From Tuctoria greenei (lineage: Eukaryota > Streptophyta > Magnoliopsida > Poales > Poaceae): a stretch of DNA of 64,000 bases. Numbering within the stretch: position 1 is the stretch's first letter; each line of letters starts with the position of its first letter. The stretch covers positions 165,562,929 through 165,626,928 of the forward strand of contig JAYESD010000009.1 of NCBI GenBank assembly GCA_036927565.1, given 5' to 3'. The position numbers and the translations under genes are program-made. The notes under the pieces are model-generated. The model had not been told where the DNA came from. It worked only from the letters and a program-made list of their open reading frames with translations, and ran no database searches. Shown here one piece after another: positions 1 through 9,550 of the stretch.

Positions 1-421
1 AGGGCGCATGTCTCCTGAGCTATGACGCCTGAGGACCAAGTCTACCAAACAAGGTCTTGTTTTGAGAAGGTGTTTGCACCGCATGGGGAAGACCTTGGTT
101 GGTGATCGCATTGGCTGCAGTTGCAACCAAATGCTCAACATCAGCACACCATTGTTCCAGCGCGTCCGGAGGAGCTTCTGGCGCTGGAGGATGTTGAAGT
201 AGAGTCCGCGCTGCGTTGAGCACGTTCTTCGGATTGTTTGTTGATGCAGTGAACGACGTGAATACACTATCCAGTTGTCTAGCGTTGTTTGCTAGAGCAG
301 GTGGTGGGAGTGGTGCGATGCCTGCCAGAACAACGTTGCCTGGCTGTTGCACATGCGAGGGATTTCCCCCAACGGGTTACACAGTCGGTCCGTTGGATGA
401 AGCGGGGGCGGAGTTCACCAT
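1..421 (-). pseudogene. Ty3/gypsy gag N-terminal fragment (element B')
   Basis: This is the first part of a gag gene read on the minus strand. The ATG lies at 419-421 and the frame runs off the left edge of the window. An in-frame TAA follows about 14 codons after the ATG, and the same TAA is present in the matching copy at 58806-59226, so the break predates the duplication of this region. The encoded N-terminus is Pro/Ala/Asn-rich with an ALEQW-type segment, like the gag leaders of elements A and C. From base 1 the sequence matches 58806 onward nearly base for base at a constant offset of 58805 through the LTR. Gag would form the particle shell; this fragment is not functional. Confidence 0.8.
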
Positions 422-472
422 CTTGAGATCTTGAAAAGCTAAGCACCCTACCTGGCATGCCAAATTTCAAAG

Positions 473-1294
473 TGTGCACTAGGACACTTTCTCCGGTACT
501 ACTAAGAAGTAGTCCGCGAAGGTTCGTATTCGGTTGGGACGCTAGTCAAGATCAAGAATAGATGGTGACACATGAGATTTTACGTGGTTCGAGCTGTCTG
601 AGCATAATATCCTACTCTACGAGGTGTGTTTTGATTGTATAAGCCAATGTGAGCTTGAGTTGTATGTGTCTGAGATGACTTGCTGTTTACCGTGCAGCAC
701 AACCTTTTTATATGCTAAGGATTGGCTTTTCCCGACACGTGGTCCTGGCTATGTTAAACCCCCCTATACACGATCTATGGTATTAAGGGTGGTTAATAGT
801 GTGATAACGTGCCTTAACGGCAGCGTTACTGGTCTTAATGATCTTCTGATCGTGTTTCATTAACATATCAATAATGATGCGTTAACTAGGTCTTGTAACG
901 CCCAATTGACAACTCTTGAATGTTCGCGCCGTTGGAGATCCCACAATCTTCCTGTTGTCGACTTAGGTCCGGGTGCATGACACGTGGCAGGTCCGGAGCT
1001 CCCCTCTACTGGGGGATAGGTGCGGTGCTACTGGACACGTGACAGTAGTGGACCTTCCCTAAGGAGGGAGGTAGGTCCAGCCCTGCGGGACACGTAGTAG
1101 CACCCGAACTACCCAAACGAGGGAGGCAGGTCCGACTCTTTTGGACACATGACAACGCCGAAGCCACCCTAAGGAGAGATGCAGATCCGGTACTGCAGAA
1201 CACGTATCTCTTTCGGACGTCAGCCACCTAGATATAGGAACTCCGCGACTCTGTTTACGGTACTAAGGGGTACCTGGTACGCAGGGTACCGATA
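473..1294 (-). repeat. 5' LTR of gypsy element B'
   Basis: An 822-bp LTR in minus orientation, matching 59278-60099 with about 2-4% differences by eye. On the minus strand it starts TATCGGTACCCTGCG, where the canonical TGT start has mutated, and ends near GTGCACA beside a tRNA-Arg-like primer site (about 445-468). It contains a minus-strand TATA box (AGCATATAAAAAGG, near 703-716) with a CCAAT box upstream, and several ACGTG cores. The left boundary is uncertain by about 10 bp. Confidence 0.8.
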
Positions 1295-1838
1295 GTCACA
1301 GTGCAATGCTTCTGCAGGTGAAAAATGTTTTGCAAATAGTAGTCTGGCTGCTACTATTATGGTGAATTACAACTTGTGTGTTGTATCGAGTATCGTCATG
1401 TAAATACCAGGCAAAGTTTTGCTTGTTACTGCAACCAGTAGCAGCTATATGCGTACTTAGCTCGGTATAGCCAACACCAAATCGACTTGCATCAGGATAT
1501 ACTTGTGCCGGTATAGCGCTTGGAAATAAATCATCTGAACCGTCCCTGTGCAAATTAAGTTTCTTTAGTCAACACATCGACACAAAAGTGTAATTCAGCA
1601 GGACTACCGAACCCCAGCACCACAAAGTACATCCCGGTAATTAACTTTAAAGGCGTAATTCAACAGAACTATCAAAAAAGCTCAAGATCCAACAGAAAAT
1701 AAATAGTCTACTACAGCAATTCAGATTCCCTTTACAGAACTTCCCTTCAATAAAGGAAGCAAAAAACTGAGATACTGTAAATGGCATCTGCTGGTGTTGT
1801 CTTGGAATCTTGTCCAGGTAAAAAGACTGATCTCTTCT
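1295..1838. other. F-box copy 1 3' flank, no gene seen
   Basis: Unique-looking AT-rich DNA between the B' LTR and the MITE cluster, duplicated at 60100-60640. It contains an 85-codon minus-strand frame (1296-1553) that is open in both copies. The two copies differ by amino-acid changes, and I recognise no family. I see no convincing gene or transposon here. Confidence 0.5.
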
Positions 1839-1892
1839 AAAAAGTTTATCGCTTTGTAGTTCAAAAATAAACTACAAAGTGACAAACTTTTT
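1839..1892. repeat. MITE-derived hairpin (Stowaway remnant)
   Basis: Two arms of about 23 bp (AAAAAGTTTATCGCTTTGTAG and its near-complement) face each other across a 7-bp loop. The core resembles the arms of Stowaway-type MITEs, but the terminal CTCCCTCC motif is lost. It is also present in F-box copy 2 near 60640-60695. Confidence 0.55.
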
Positions 1893-1980
1893 GAAACGGA
1901 TGAAATATTATTTTGAAGTTGCTACTGTGTTAGCACACACTTCACGGGATGTTGCTCTAAGACCCTATGCTAAATAAGTA

Positions 1981-2081
1981 CTCCCTCCTTCCTACAATAA
2001 TTGTCATTTTGGACAAGATTTCTAGTTCAAAATGAACTAAAAGTCTTATCCAAAACGACAATTATTGTGGGAAGGAAGGAG
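1981..2081. mobile_element. Stowaway MITE 1 (copy 1)
   Basis: A 101-bp element with terminal inverted repeats starting CTCCCTCCTTCCTACAATAA, ending in the complementary GGAAGGAAGGAG, and flanked by TA (1979-1980 and 2082-2083). The whole element is nearly self-complementary. This matches the Tc1/mariner-derived Stowaway MITEs common near grass genes. The orthologous copy is at 60784-60884. Confidence 0.85.
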
Positions 2082-2127
2082 TAATCTATTATGCTCCAAC
2101 ATAGCACCAATGATAACATAGAAATTA

Positions 2128-2228
2128 CTACCTCTGTTTTTTAATAATTGTCGTTTCTGACATTGTAATGAACTAGAAATAAATTGTTGTGTGGTGTCCA
2201 AGCGACATTTAAAATGAGACAGGGGTAG
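2128..2228. mobile_element. Stowaway-like MITE 2 (copy 1)
   Basis: A 101-bp, more diverged element with ends CTACCTCTGTTTTTTAATAA and, on the complement, CTACCCCTGTCTCATTTTAA. It is flanked by TA (2126-2127 and 2229-2230). The orthologue is at 60931-61031, so it predates the tandem duplication. Confidence 0.7.
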
Positions 2229-2371
2229 TAAAATACAATAACTTAGACACGTACGAGTCTCAAACACTAATTATATATCATCCAAACTTTGAAAAAAAAA
2301 CAATTTCTAGTTTCTTGATTCAAACAAAGCAACACCATAACATTCTCTCACACAAGGAATGGATCCCCATC

Positions 2372-3685
2372 TTAAATGAGGGATGGTGTGATCCAGATTG
2401 GAGGTGGCCAGTTGAGCAATGGATTTTTGGTAAAATGTACATCATCAAGACTATCGAGTTTCTTCGTTTCGAAATTCCATATGCCCACATCCCGAGAACC
2501 AAACATGTTTGCACCAATATGTTCCTCCTCGTCATCTGTTAAGTACAAGCAATTTGGGTTGAGTCTTGGAAAATCTTCGGTTGAAACCAAGGTCGGGAAA
2601 TTGAAACCAAGAAACAGAGCGTGCCCTCGTAAGTCTGAGCATGCTATTTTCACAAGCTTTTCATTATGAACATCGACCTTGTAAAGTTCAATTTTATATG
2701 TGTGGCCCTCTTGCGACGGATCAATAACTTCATCAGCATATTCTTCAGGAACATGTAGAGGGGTATCCCGTGTTCGAAGTTCCGTATATCTCCAGACATG
2801 CAATATATCACCCCAGGGAGCAAAGACGGCGTAACATGTAGGACTCATGTTTAAGAGCCCGATGACCTTCCTTGCTACCGGCGTATCACCACTGTTCAGA
2901 TCAAATGCGTGGATGGAACAATTTGTGGATACAACGTAGAACATACCATCCTTCTTGTTATATGTAGCAGTGCTATAGTCGCAATCCCATGGGACTGTTT
3001 CGTTCCGAGTGATGAGTGTCCAGCGGTTGTCTCCCACACGAGCAAAGGACATCTGCCCTAAGGGCTTGTGCAGGAGGAGGACGATGCACTCGGTGCCGGC
3101 AGAAGGCCTGCAAGAGAGATAAACCCGGTGATAGAGGTACATATGTAGCTCCCGCTGGGTATAGGCGTCAGGAGTGTCCGTGTCCCACTTATCAAAGAGA
3201 TTGTAGGCAGGCCGGCCCTGGTCGTCGGTGGTGCTCTCGACGTGGTAGAGCCCTGTGACCGGCGGGAGATCCACCTGGGCCCCCGTGAGCGGATTGAACG
3301 CCTGCAGGTTGGACGCCTCGTCCGCAGCAACAATCCAGCCGTGGCCCGAGCCAATCACATAGCGCCTTCGGAACGTGGGCAGGCGGACCTTGAAGGCCGT
3401 GCCGGCGGCGGGGCTGTACAAGCAAGCAGTGTCATCGTCGTCGCCGGCACATGAGTAAAGCAGACACGGTGATGCGTCCTTGATCGGGATGCGGACGCTG
3501 CGGACGTTGGACTGGGCGGCGCGCCACGAGGTGCAGACGGCTCCAGCGTGGAACAGGTCTGGGATGTCGAGGAGATACATGACTGTCACTATCATGTCCT
3601 CGGGAAGGCTGGACCAGTCGGGGTGGACGGCCACGTTGGTAGCTGTCGCGGCCTCCTCATCCTCCGTCAGGTTCGCGGCCAGCAT
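2372..3685 (-). CDS. F-box / DUF295 protein (copy 1)
   Basis: A 437-aa protein if read from the first in-frame ATG (3683-3685). The frame stays open upstream to 3883, but that stretch contains no ATG. Residues about 24-58 form an F-box (SLPEDMIVTVMYLLDIPDLF...CTSWRAA). The rest resembles the grass F-box/DUF295 family: a propeller-like repeat region with a C-terminal block reading NCLYLTDD...GIWNFETKKL and an end of PPPIWITPSL. F-box proteins of this kind are substrate adaptors of SCF ubiquitin ligases; the target is unknown. The gene appears single-exon. A near-identical paralogue at 61174-62486 carries a frameshift that this copy lacks, so this is the likely functional member. The start is uncertain: an upstream exon or a lost ATG is possible. 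Confidence 0.82.
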   Translation of the reverse strand: MLAANLTEDEEAATATNVAVHPDWSSLPEDMIVTVMYLLDIPDLFHAGAVCTSWRAAQSNVRSVRIPIKDASPCLLYSCAGDDDDTACLYSPAAGTAFKVRLPTFRRRYVIGSGHGWIVAADEASNLQAFNPLTGAQVDLPPVTGLYHVESTTDDQGRPAYNLFDKWDTDTPDAYTQRELHMYLYHRVYLSCRPSAGTECIVLLLHKPLGQMSFARVGDNRWTLITRNETVPWDCDYSTATYNKKDGMFYVVSTNCSIHAFDLNSGDTPVARKVIGLLNMSPTCYAVFAPWGDILHVWRYTELRTRDTPLHVPEEYADEVIDPSQEGHTYKIELYKVDVHNEKLVKIACSDLRGHALFLGFNFPTLVSTEDFPRLNPNCLYLTDDEEEHIGANMFGSRDVGIWNFETKKLDSLDDVHFTKNPLLNWPPPIWITPSLI

Positions 3686-4298
3686 CGCAGCCGTGGCTTC
3701 CTTCGCCGCAGCCACGTACCGATGCCAAAGGTCGATCTTGAGCGCGATTCCGAGGTCTATCTCAGCCAAGGTTGAGACGGGGATGTCCTTCGCCGCAAGC
3801 GTCAAAGTTGATCCCCGTGTTCTGCGGGTCCTCGAACGGCGCCGGCCGGGTAGTTTTAACCTCGTTTTGGTGTTAAAGCTCACGTCTAAAAGCTACACGT
3901 AGGCCAGGCCCACGCGTTTTGCCACAGGTTTTCTGGGAGACGGACTCCTCTCCTAATTTAAACCGATCGGTCGACCCTGATCTGATCTCCAAACTGCCGT
4001 CGAGAGGCCTTTGACGTATCTTTCTCCAAACTGCCGTCGAGAGGCCTTTGACGTATCTTTATCGTATTGTACTTGCATTGTGTACAAAGTCATCAACATA
4101 TCGTTATTGTATTCTATCGCATGCATGGCTGTTATAATTGGCCACTGGTGCGTGTATCATCTGTAAACGCGTCAATTGCATGGGTACTATTTGTGCAACC
4201 ATCAAAGTTGATTTTTTTATTCCTTAGATAATGATCACTAATTTTTGAACGGATCAAGGTGCTTGCTCATCTAGCTACAGGTAAACACTACAAATCAA
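3686..4298. promoter_or_regulatory. 5' flank of F-box copy 1
   Basis: Upstream region of the minus-strand F-box gene. Up to about 3958 it aligns with the flank of copy 2 (ending about 62841) and then diverges, because copy 2 is interrupted by a LINE. I cannot assign a TATA box confidently. The region contains the 37-bp tandem repeat at 3986-4059. Confidence 0.45.
3986..4059. repeat. 37-bp perfect tandem duplication
   Basis: The unit beginning TCTCCAAACTGCCGTCGAGA occurs at 3986-4022 and again, identical, at 4023-4059. It lies upstream of F-box copy 1. Such an exact duplication is recent. Confidence 0.9.
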
Positions 4299-4384
4299 GC
4301 TTCCTTTATAGGTGGCCAAAGGGCTGTGCCGACCCGGCTCGACCCGTGAACCTGTCGTGCTGAGACGGGAAGGGGCGACAGGGG

Positions 4385-4452
4385 AACCGAATTTTCTGCG
4401 GCAGGGCCGCACCCCTGCCTGCGTGCGACCCTGCCCGGATGCCGTTCGTTTT
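4385..4452. repeat. Left arm of subterminal inverted repeat in hAT
   Basis: About 67 bp around TTCTGCGGCAGGGCCGCAC and CTGCCCGGATGCCGTTCG. It is inverted relative to 5219-5284 with a few mismatches and a short indel. The arms are separated by about 770 bp, inside the hAT element. Confidence 0.75.
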
Positions 4453-5218
4453 GCGACATGCATCTGAAAGATTGATCGATCCCACTGCTCGACTGCTTTG
4501 CTCGCCCGCTCGGCTCCTGCGGAAACGACCCATCGCACCCGAGGTGATTTCTTCCCGTCGTTCTTTGGTGACTGAGACAGGGCGAGGAACACCGCGGACG
4601 GCATCGGCCGCGGCGTTGTGGCGGGATGAGCTGCTGCAAGAAGGTATTCATGTCGCGGAACATCCCCTCTATCTCGGCGGCTTCGTCCTTAGTAACAGCA
4701 CGATGGCGCTGAAAGAAGAGAAGTCTCGACAGCGTATTGTCGCCGCCATCATCATCCTCCGTGGCGCGACGAGGTCAAAGCACTCATCGGGAGAGCGATG
4801 GGAGCGAGAGCACTCATAATCAGTTATTCGCTCGGACTGCGAAGGTGGTGCAAGCTACGGGTTCTGATTCCGAATGTATATATGCCAAGTCGTGCGTCCC
4901 CGGAGATCGATGTCTTCGTCCGTCGCCCGCCGTCTGAGATCCGCCACATGCCCGTCAGTTGAGCCACCCTGCCCCCGCATGTCAGTCGCCAGAGACCCGC
5001 CATATGCTCGTTCGTCAAGCTTCCCTGTACCTGGTCATCGCCCGAGCAGCCGAGCTCATACGCACGTCGCCGAAGATCGATGTCCCGGCGGGAGATACAC
5101 CTGTCCCCACCCAGGAGTCAAGCTGGCCTTCGGAGCCGAGCGGGATCAGGTTTGGAAGGAGCCGAGCGGGATCAGGTTCGGCAAGTAGAACTCACGTTCT
5201 TTGAGATTCGCGTGCCGC

Positions 5219-5284
5219 AGAAACGAACAGCATCCGGGCAGGGTACGTGGGCGGACGTGCGGCCCTGCCGCAGAAAATTCGGTT
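5219..5284. repeat. Right arm of subterminal inverted repeat in hAT
   Basis: Complement of 4385-4452 (GCATCCGGGCAGGG ... GTGCGGCCCTGCCGCAG). A transcript through the element could form a long hairpin. Just upstream (about 5134-5182) a 26-bp unit, GAGCCGAGCGGGATCAGGTT, is repeated twice. Confidence 0.75.
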
Positions 5285-6058
5285 CTGGCGACGATTGGGT
5301 GGAGCGATGGTTGCGGCTCGGTGCCGCCGAGGCGTGCGGCTACGACAGGACTTGGTTGCGCTAGGGCGGACGCGCAACGGGGTGGAGGGGCGCGTCGGTG
5401 CCAGAGCGGAGGGGCGTGTCAGTGCTAGGGCAGTGGGCAGAGGGGCGGGGCGACACTGGGGCAGACGGGCACCGGGGCGGGGGATGCGGTGGCACCGAGA
5501 TGGGGTCACAGTGGCACCGGGATGAAGGGGCACGACAATGCTGGGGTGTGGTAGCACTAGACGGAGACGGGGGCGGGGGCGGAGACGTGTATCTGCGGAG
5601 GAGTCGGAGGCGGCAGCTGGTGTGGGTTTGGGAGTTAGGATTTCACGTTTCTTATATATGCTGATGGGTATGGGTGCTGTGACGGGTTGTGCCCATGTCG
5701 GGCCGCATCACCGGGCTGAACGGGCCGCTTTTAAACGGACCGTATCGAACCAGCTCGACGGGCCTTAGGCCAAGCTCGAGCACACGGTCCAAATCGGGCT
5801 TCGGTCCGGCTCGAGCCCGATCCTTACCGGGTCGTGCCAGATTCCTGCTGTGGTTTTTGATCGAGCTTTCAGGCCGGCCCATTTGGCCTAACTCATTTGG
5901 TCACCTCTAGCTTCCTTTTGCAGAAACTCCTTGTTGTACCACAGTAGCTTCACGCAGGTGGTTAGCAACTAAACTAGTACGTTCAAAAGCAGCTACGCTA
6001 GTCTTCTTCTTGTCTCAAAATGGTTGGTTGTTCAGTTCTGATAAGCTCACTGCCGAAG

Positions 6059-6897
6059 TGTGCACTGGGACACTTCCCTCGGTACTACTAAGAAGTAGTC
6101 CACAGAGGTTCATATTCAGTTAGGGCGCTAGTCAAGATCAAGAATAGATTGTGACACAGGGGATTTTTACGTGGTTTGGGCCGCCTGAGCGTAATACCCT
6201 ACTCCACGGGATGTGTGTTGATTGTATAAGCCAATATGAGCTTGAGTTGTATGTGTCTGAGATGACTTGTCGTTTACCGGGCAGTACAACCCTTTCATAT
6301 GCTAAGGATTGCCTGTTACAGTGTGTGCCATGCCCGACAGATGGCCCTGGCTGTATTAAACCTCCCTATACACGATCTATGGTATTAAGGGTGAATAATA
6401 GTGTGATAACGTGCCTTAACAACAGCATTACCGATCTTGATGATTTTATGATCGTGCGTCATTAACATATCATTAATGAGGCATTAACCAGGTCTTGTAA
6501 CGGCCAATTGACAACTCTTGAATATACGCACCGTTGGAGATCCCGCAGTCTTCCTGTTGTCGACTTAGGTCCGGGTGCATGACATGTGGCATGTTCAGAG
6601 CTTCCCTCTACTAAGTGATAGGTCCGGTGCTACTGGACACATGGCAGTAGTGGACCTTCCCTGAGTAGGGAGGTAGGTCCAGCCCTGCGGGACACGTGGT
6701 AGCACTGGAGCTACCCAAACGAGGGAGGCAGGTCTGGCTCTTTTGAACACGTGGCAACACCGGAGCCACCCTTAGGAGAGAGGCAGATCTGGTACTACGG
6801 AACACATATCTCCTTGGGACGTCAGCCACCTGGACATAGGTAACTCCGTGACTTTGTTTACAGTACCAAGGGGTACCTAGTATGCAGGATACTGACA
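6059..6897 (-). repeat. 3' LTR of element B
   Basis: About 839 bp, diverged by roughly 13% from the 5' LTR at 59278-60099 over a 190-bp stretch compared by eye. On the minus strand it begins TGTCAGTATCCTGC after a degenerate polypurine tract, CGAGGGCCAC (6898-6907). The left edge may be 6051 or 6059. Confidence 0.85.
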
Positions 6898-7425
6898 GTG
6901 GCCCTCGGGCCCACCTCAGGGAGAGGTCCTCAGGTAGAGTTTATGCTACCAGAGGTGAGGCCATCACTGATTCCCGTGTTGTAGCTTCAAAGTCTTTTCC
7001 ATGGCGGTTGAGGCGACACACACAATTATGTCATCGCCATGTGGCCCTTCTTGATATGATGAGCGAAATCCTAGCGTGCGGATCTCAAGCAACTGAAGGT
7101 CGCCAGTTTCCAATATGAAGTTTGTATCGGTTCCCAATGTAATCTTTGTAGCCCTGTCAGTCTGCCGCCCTTGGGCTTCCAACTTCCCATCATGACAACA
7201 GTTTGTCTGGTGCAACTTTTTAACAAAGTGGACCCGAGCCCCCTTATCATTGATGAGGTTATTCGGGATTTGAGTCTGTATGTAGTTTCCATCCAAGCGT
7301 TGTGAAGGCCTACTAAAGGGAGAAAGTCTGCATGGGAAGAGAACTCCTTACACTTTCATTTGATCTTGCGCTTAGAGCTCTCCGCCTTTGTTTCACTTTT
7401 TCCACTTCTGCTCCACTTTGCAACG
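6898..7425. other. Element B 3' untranslated region / leader of reverse-strand gene
   Basis: Noncoding in B's own sense. On the plus strand it lies immediately upstream of the reverse-oriented gene that begins at 7426, so it would hold that gene's promoter and leader. Similar sequence occupies 9016-9550 in A and the complement of 44386-44917 in C. No strong TATA box is visible. Confidence 0.5.
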
Positions 7426-8158
7426 ATGGAGTTGGGACTTCCTCGCAGTCGGATCAAGAGCGACACCGAGTTGTCGAGAGTCTGCACCTACATTGGGTGA
7501 TCGAGTGACTCCTTCAAGAACTCGATCTGCTTCGGCAAGATCCCCTTCAAGAAGGAAGGCGCTGGCGAAATCGTGTACTTCTTGGCGTTCTCCATGGTGG
7601 GGCTCATCCCACCATTCTTCAACTTCCTGTTGATGCTGCTGGACTTCTACGGCTTACAGCCCCACCACCTCGGCCCCACTCCTTCTTGCTAGTGTTGACT
7701 TTTGTCCACTTTTGCGAGATGTGGGTGGGTGTGCTGCCCCGCATCGAGCTATTTTGGACCTTATTCAAGGTACACACAACCGGGAAAGGGAATGAGCTTC
7801 TTGGCTTCTACTACTTTGTGAAGCGCAAGAATTCTCCCTTCAAGTACTGAAGACATTTCATTCCGGAAAGTGGGATGGCTGGAAGAAGGATTGGGTGATC
7901 ATCAGAGTGGATCACCACGATAGGCTGGAGCTGCCTGATAGCCTCCCCACCATCGACACCGACACCTGGGAGGTGGTCCCAAAGCTGACGGAGGAGTACA
8001 ACCCGATTCTGTCAAGGATCTGGAGTTGAGTGGAGGGAGGGGTGACCCCTCTGATGGTGATTGCTAATTTCTTGATCAATCATTGGGCTCCGCTGAAGAA
8101 GAGAGAATGGCCTGCATGGGCATTCGGTGGAGAAATGGACCCAAACTAGATTCATATT
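7426..8158 (+). pseudogene. Reverse-strand gene of element B, exon 1 (first part, degenerate)
   Basis: Starts ATG at 7426 (MELGLPRSRIKSD), matching the start of the genes in A (9551) and C (44385 on the minus strand). It is interrupted by multiple frameshifts and stops, then cut by insertion of element A at 8158. The continuation is at 21166-21878. The family is described in the element A exon 1 entry. Confidence 0.75.
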
Positions 8159-9015
8159 TGTTGGTGGTTTGGAACCGGCAGATCTCCCGACACTACTAAA
8201 GTGTTAGAGGAGTTTGATGTTCGGTGTGGGCGCGCGGAGATTCAAGAAGGTGAATTGTAAATGACACAGGAGACATGGAAGTTTATGTGGTTCGGGCCGC
8301 CTGAGCGTAATACCCTACTCCACGGGTGTGTTGGTGTTGTATTAGCTGTATGAGCTTGTACCGAGCGTCTATGGAATGTGTGTAGTGTCACTGACCCTCG
8401 AGTTCGTCGTCGGCCTGTCCTTTTATAGTACAAGGGCAGGCCGTTACAAGTTAGCCTAGCCCGACATGTGGCCCTGGCTGTTACTAGTATTGACACTTAT
8501 TCAACACATTTAATTGTCCTTAACGATCGGGTAATGGGCTTTGATAGCACCATTACTGGTAATTAAGGTCATCCGATCGTGTGTCATTAATATGGTATTA
8601 ATGACACATAATCGGGTCTTGAAGTCCTTGATTCACCTTTGAAGATCCGGAGCCGTTATGGAGTCTTCCGGAGGTCAGAGGCTGAAGCTCCGACGGTTGA
8701 ACATGTGATAGCTCCGGAGCATACGGTGGGAAACAGGCAACTCCGGAGCTACTTGACACGTGTCAGGTCCGGAGCTTCTCTCGGTCTGGGGTTATGTCCG
8801 GAGGTGCCATCTCGGTACATGGACCGGAGCTTCCCCCTTGTGGGCGGTAGCTCCGGCTTTATAGTACATGTGGTGACCCTGGGATTAACCATGCTGGAGA
8901 AGCGGGTCCTGTTATATCTGACATGTGGGCCTCCGAAGGTCTTCAAACCAAGTAGATGACTTTCCTTTGAGATCTTTATAACCTCAAGGGGTGTACGGTT
9001 TCCAGGGTACCGACA
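8159..9015 (-). repeat. 3' LTR of element A
   Basis: 857 bp, TG...CA on the minus strand, starting TGTCGGTACCCTGGAAACC. It carries ACGTG and TCCGGAG motifs and a TATA box (CTATAAAAGG on the minus strand, about 8419-8428) inside a hairpin. It is preceded by the polypurine tract GGTCCAGGGGGCCAC (9016-9030, minus strand). Confidence 0.93.
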
Positions 9016-9030
9016 GTGGCCCCCTGGACC
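9016..9030 (-). other. Polypurine tract of element A
   Basis: The minus strand reads GGTCCAGGGGGCCAC directly before the 3' LTR start. The identical tract precedes C's 3' LTR (44903-44917). It would prime plus-strand DNA synthesis. Confidence 0.75.
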
Positions 9031-9550
9031 TACCTCCGGGGAAGACCACTGGGGTGAAGTCATTCCGCCGGAGGTGGGTCCATCCTCGCGACTTTTGAAC
9101 TGAGTCTTCAAAGGTATTTGGAGGTGCCGTTGGCGAGGATTTGGAGTTAAATCCTCGCCGCGTGGTGTATCCCGCATGCGGCAGATGAGATCTTTGGCGT
9201 GCGGATCTCGCGCAATTGAAGGTCGCCAGTTCCCGATACGAAAACCGTATCGGTTCCGCGCGCCTTGTCAGGCCGCCGCCTTCGGGTTTCCCGCCTCATG
9301 ATGACAACCGTTCGCCTGGGTAAGAACCTCGACTTGATCGTCGGGGTGGTCCCGGGCCCCCTTGTCATCGGCTGGGTGGAATTTTTGAATGGTATCTTCG
9401 ACTTCCTTGTGGTTTCCATCCAAGCGTTGCGAGGGCTTACTTAAGAAGGAAAGCGTGCACCGTCGGGAGTTCTTTACGCCTCTCATCTGTTCTTGCGCTC
9501 AAACTCCCAACTTGTGCTTCACTTTTCCTCTCTTGCCTTGCTGTGCCGCG
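9031..9550 (+). promoter_or_regulatory. Leader/promoter region of the reverse-strand gene in A
   Basis: Noncoding DNA between A's 3' LTR and the plus-strand ATG at 9551. It is well conserved with the complement of 44386-44917 in C. It has no clear TATA box. A transcript could also start in the LTR by antisense initiation. Confidence 0.4.

Larger units (their letters stand above)
4307..5909. mobile_element. Non-autonomous hAT-like DNA transposon
   Basis: A 1603-bp element. The terminal inverted repeats are TATAGGTGGCCAAA (left) and, on the complement, TAGAGGTGACCAAA (right). It is flanked by a perfect 8-bp target duplication, GCTTCCTT (4299-4306 and 5910-5917). The eight-base duplication, the AGGTGGCCAAA-type ends and the GGCCGGCCC-rich subterminal regions are typical of plant hAT elements. 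I find no transposase. The GC-rich interior has several open frames with no recognisable product and could hold captured gene fragments, but I cannot name a source. Confidence 0.85.

Noticed and set aside
1296..1553. 85-codon minus-strand frame open in both duplicate copies (also 60101-60358)
   Set aside because: The copies are too recent for an open frame to mean selection, the differences include amino-acid changes, and I recognise no family.
4295..4663. 122-codon minus-strand frame in the hAT element as a transposase or captured gene
   Set aside because: Several overlapping frames exist in this GC-rich stretch, and none shows hAT transposase or other known motifs.
6046..6050. Perfect target duplication for element B
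   Set aside because: The best pair is CTCAC and GTCAC (4 of 5), and the left LTR edge is not certain. I report it only as possible.
7388..7633. 81-codon plus-strand frame at the left of B
   Set aside because: It overlaps the decayed exon 1 of the reverse-strand gene in the wrong frame.
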